Assembly (NCBI GenBank): GCA_009777685.1
Contig: WRLJ01000098.1
Location: forward strand, 1-6,365
Origin: Oscillospiraceae bacterium
GTDB taxonomy: Bacteria; Bacillota; Clostridia; Oscillospirales; UBA929
Direction: 5' to 3'
Length of the DNA stretch: 6,365 nucleotides
The notes beneath the pieces are model-generated. The model was not told where the DNA came from, searched no databases, and saw only the letters and a program-made list of their open reading frames with translations. A program made the position numbers and the translations under genes. Below are positions 6,002 to 6,365 of the stretch, in pieces; position 1 is the first letter of the stretch; each line of letters opens with the position of its first letter.

Positions 6002-6078
6002 CGTCATTGCGGGCTTGACCCGCAATCTCCCGGGGGATCACTAATCTGGGGGGATTGCGGGTCAAGCCCGCAATGACG
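6002..6078. repeat. 77-bp near-perfect inverted repeat (long hairpin)
   Basis: Arms 6002-6031 and 6049-6078 are complementary over 30 bp with one G-T pair and a 17-nt loop. Each arm also contains a smaller palindrome, TTGCGGG-cttga-CCCGCAA and its reverse complement, so the element is an inverted pair of small palindromes. The motif with GTCATTGCGGG and CCCGCAATC resembles short dispersed repeats I recall from many bacterial genomes. It follows the GH31 gene; on the plus strand AAAATAAG rather than a T-run comes after it, so it could block exonucleases or stall polymerase but is not a standard terminator. Confidence 0.85.
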
Positions 6079-6103
6079 AAAATAAGGGGGTCCCGCACAA
6101 ACC

Positions 6104-6126
6104 GTAGGGGCGATTTCCAATCGCCC
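6104..6126 (+). repeat. GTAG-footed palindrome R6
   Basis: GTAG (6104-6107) is followed directly by GGGCGATT (6108-6115), a TCC loop and AATCGCCC (6119-6126), a perfect 8-bp stem. This is the clearest REP-like unit of the window. It points away from R5, with the 77-bp hairpin between them. Confidence 0.7.
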
Positions 6127-6159
6127 GCCGTGTTCCTCCAAGCGCGTACCCCGCCCTAA

Positions 6160-6265
6160 AATCCTCCGTCACGCCTTGCGGCGTGCCACCTCCTTTAAGA
6201 AAGGAGGCTCACGCGCCCTAAGGCTCCTTTCGTAAAGGAGCTGTCGGCGAAGCCGACTGAGGATT
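6160..6265. repeat. 106-bp four-hairpin element with terminal inverted repeats
   Basis: The ends AATCCTCCGTC (6160-6170) and GACTGAGGATT (6255-6265) match as inverted repeats with one mismatch in 11. Inside are four hairpins: CACGCC/GGCGTG (6170-6185), CCTCCTTT/AAAGGAGG (6189-6207), GCTCCTTT/AAAGGAGC (6223-6241) and GTCGGC/GCCGAC (6243-6257), with loops of 3-4 nt. The first and last hairpins overlap the ends of the terminal repeats by 1 and 3 bases, so the closing stem and these hairpins compete at their edges. Such a cloverleaf-like layout suggests a small non-autonomous mobile element or dispersed repeat. It has no coding capacity and no tRNA features. Confidence 0.75.
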
Positions 6266-6365
6266 GACAAAGTTCCCGCACCGCTATCCCCCCCCACACC
6301 CCCCCCTTTCCCTCTGGCCAAACCCTCAGCTCGCGTGGTCTAATGTGCCGATTTTATCTTATACT
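6266..6365. other. gene-free right edge with C-tracts
   Basis: No gene seen. Two runs of eight C (6288-6295 and 6299-6306) separated by ACA are the only notable feature; the remaining bases turn AT-richer at the very end and may lead into a promoter or gene beyond the window. Confidence 0.4.

Noticed and set aside
5126..6025. Minus-strand open frame opposite the GH31 C-terminal half (299 codons)
   Set aside because: Antisense to conserved catalytic-barrel sequence; no domain seen, and its start lies inside the intergenic repeats.
6002..6078. Rho-independent terminator for the four-gene cluster
   Set aside because: The hairpin is far longer than usual and is followed by AAAATAAG rather than a T-run on the plus strand; a repeat element explains it better.
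6160..6265. tRNA or other structured RNA gene
   Set aside because: The cloverleaf-like folding has 3-4 nt loops and no anticodon arm, T-loop consensus or CCA end; no promoter is visible before it.

Overview
The window is a GC-rich chromosomal segment, most likely from an uncultured member of the Clostridia (Bacillota). This rests on the type of RF2, ApbE and rhomboid proteins, the strong GGAGG-type ribosome binding sites, the TTGnnn/TATAAT promoters, and the palindromic intergenic repeats. The assignment is inference from protein style, not from a database search.

Layout: positions 1-361 hold no gene but carry four short palindromes. prfB (release factor 2) follows on the minus strand (362-1489). 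A divergent promoter region (1490-1693) separates it from a four-gene plus-strand cluster: a three-span membrane protein of unknown function (1694-2164), an ApbE-type FAD:protein FMN transferase (2161-3186, overlapping the first gene by 4 nt), a rhomboid-like membrane protein with a C-terminal Cys/His zinc-binding-type tail (3236-3979, probably starting further upstream), and a glycoside hydrolase family 31 protein related to sulfoquinovosidases (4004-5971). Spacing and ribosome binding sites fit one operon from a single extended -10 promoter at 1636-1665. The last 394 bases (5972-6365) have no gene and are packed with repeats: two more short palindromes, a 77-bp near-perfect hairpin and a 106-bp element with four internal hairpins and terminal inverted repeats.

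How the genes work together: prfB is a housekeeping translation-termination gene unrelated to the cluster. In the cluster, ApbE attaches FMN to extracytoplasmic or membrane flavoproteins, but no protein here shows an obvious flavinylation motif, so its target lies elsewhere. The membrane protein and ApbE are translationally coupled and probably act at the membrane. The GH31 enzyme has no signal peptide and should act in the cytoplasm, so the cluster does not form an obvious pathway. The main points of interest are the family of GTAG-footed palindromes on both sides of the genes, the GH31 protein with changed acid/base and substrate-binding positions, and the start-site/frame problem at the apbE-rhomboid junction.
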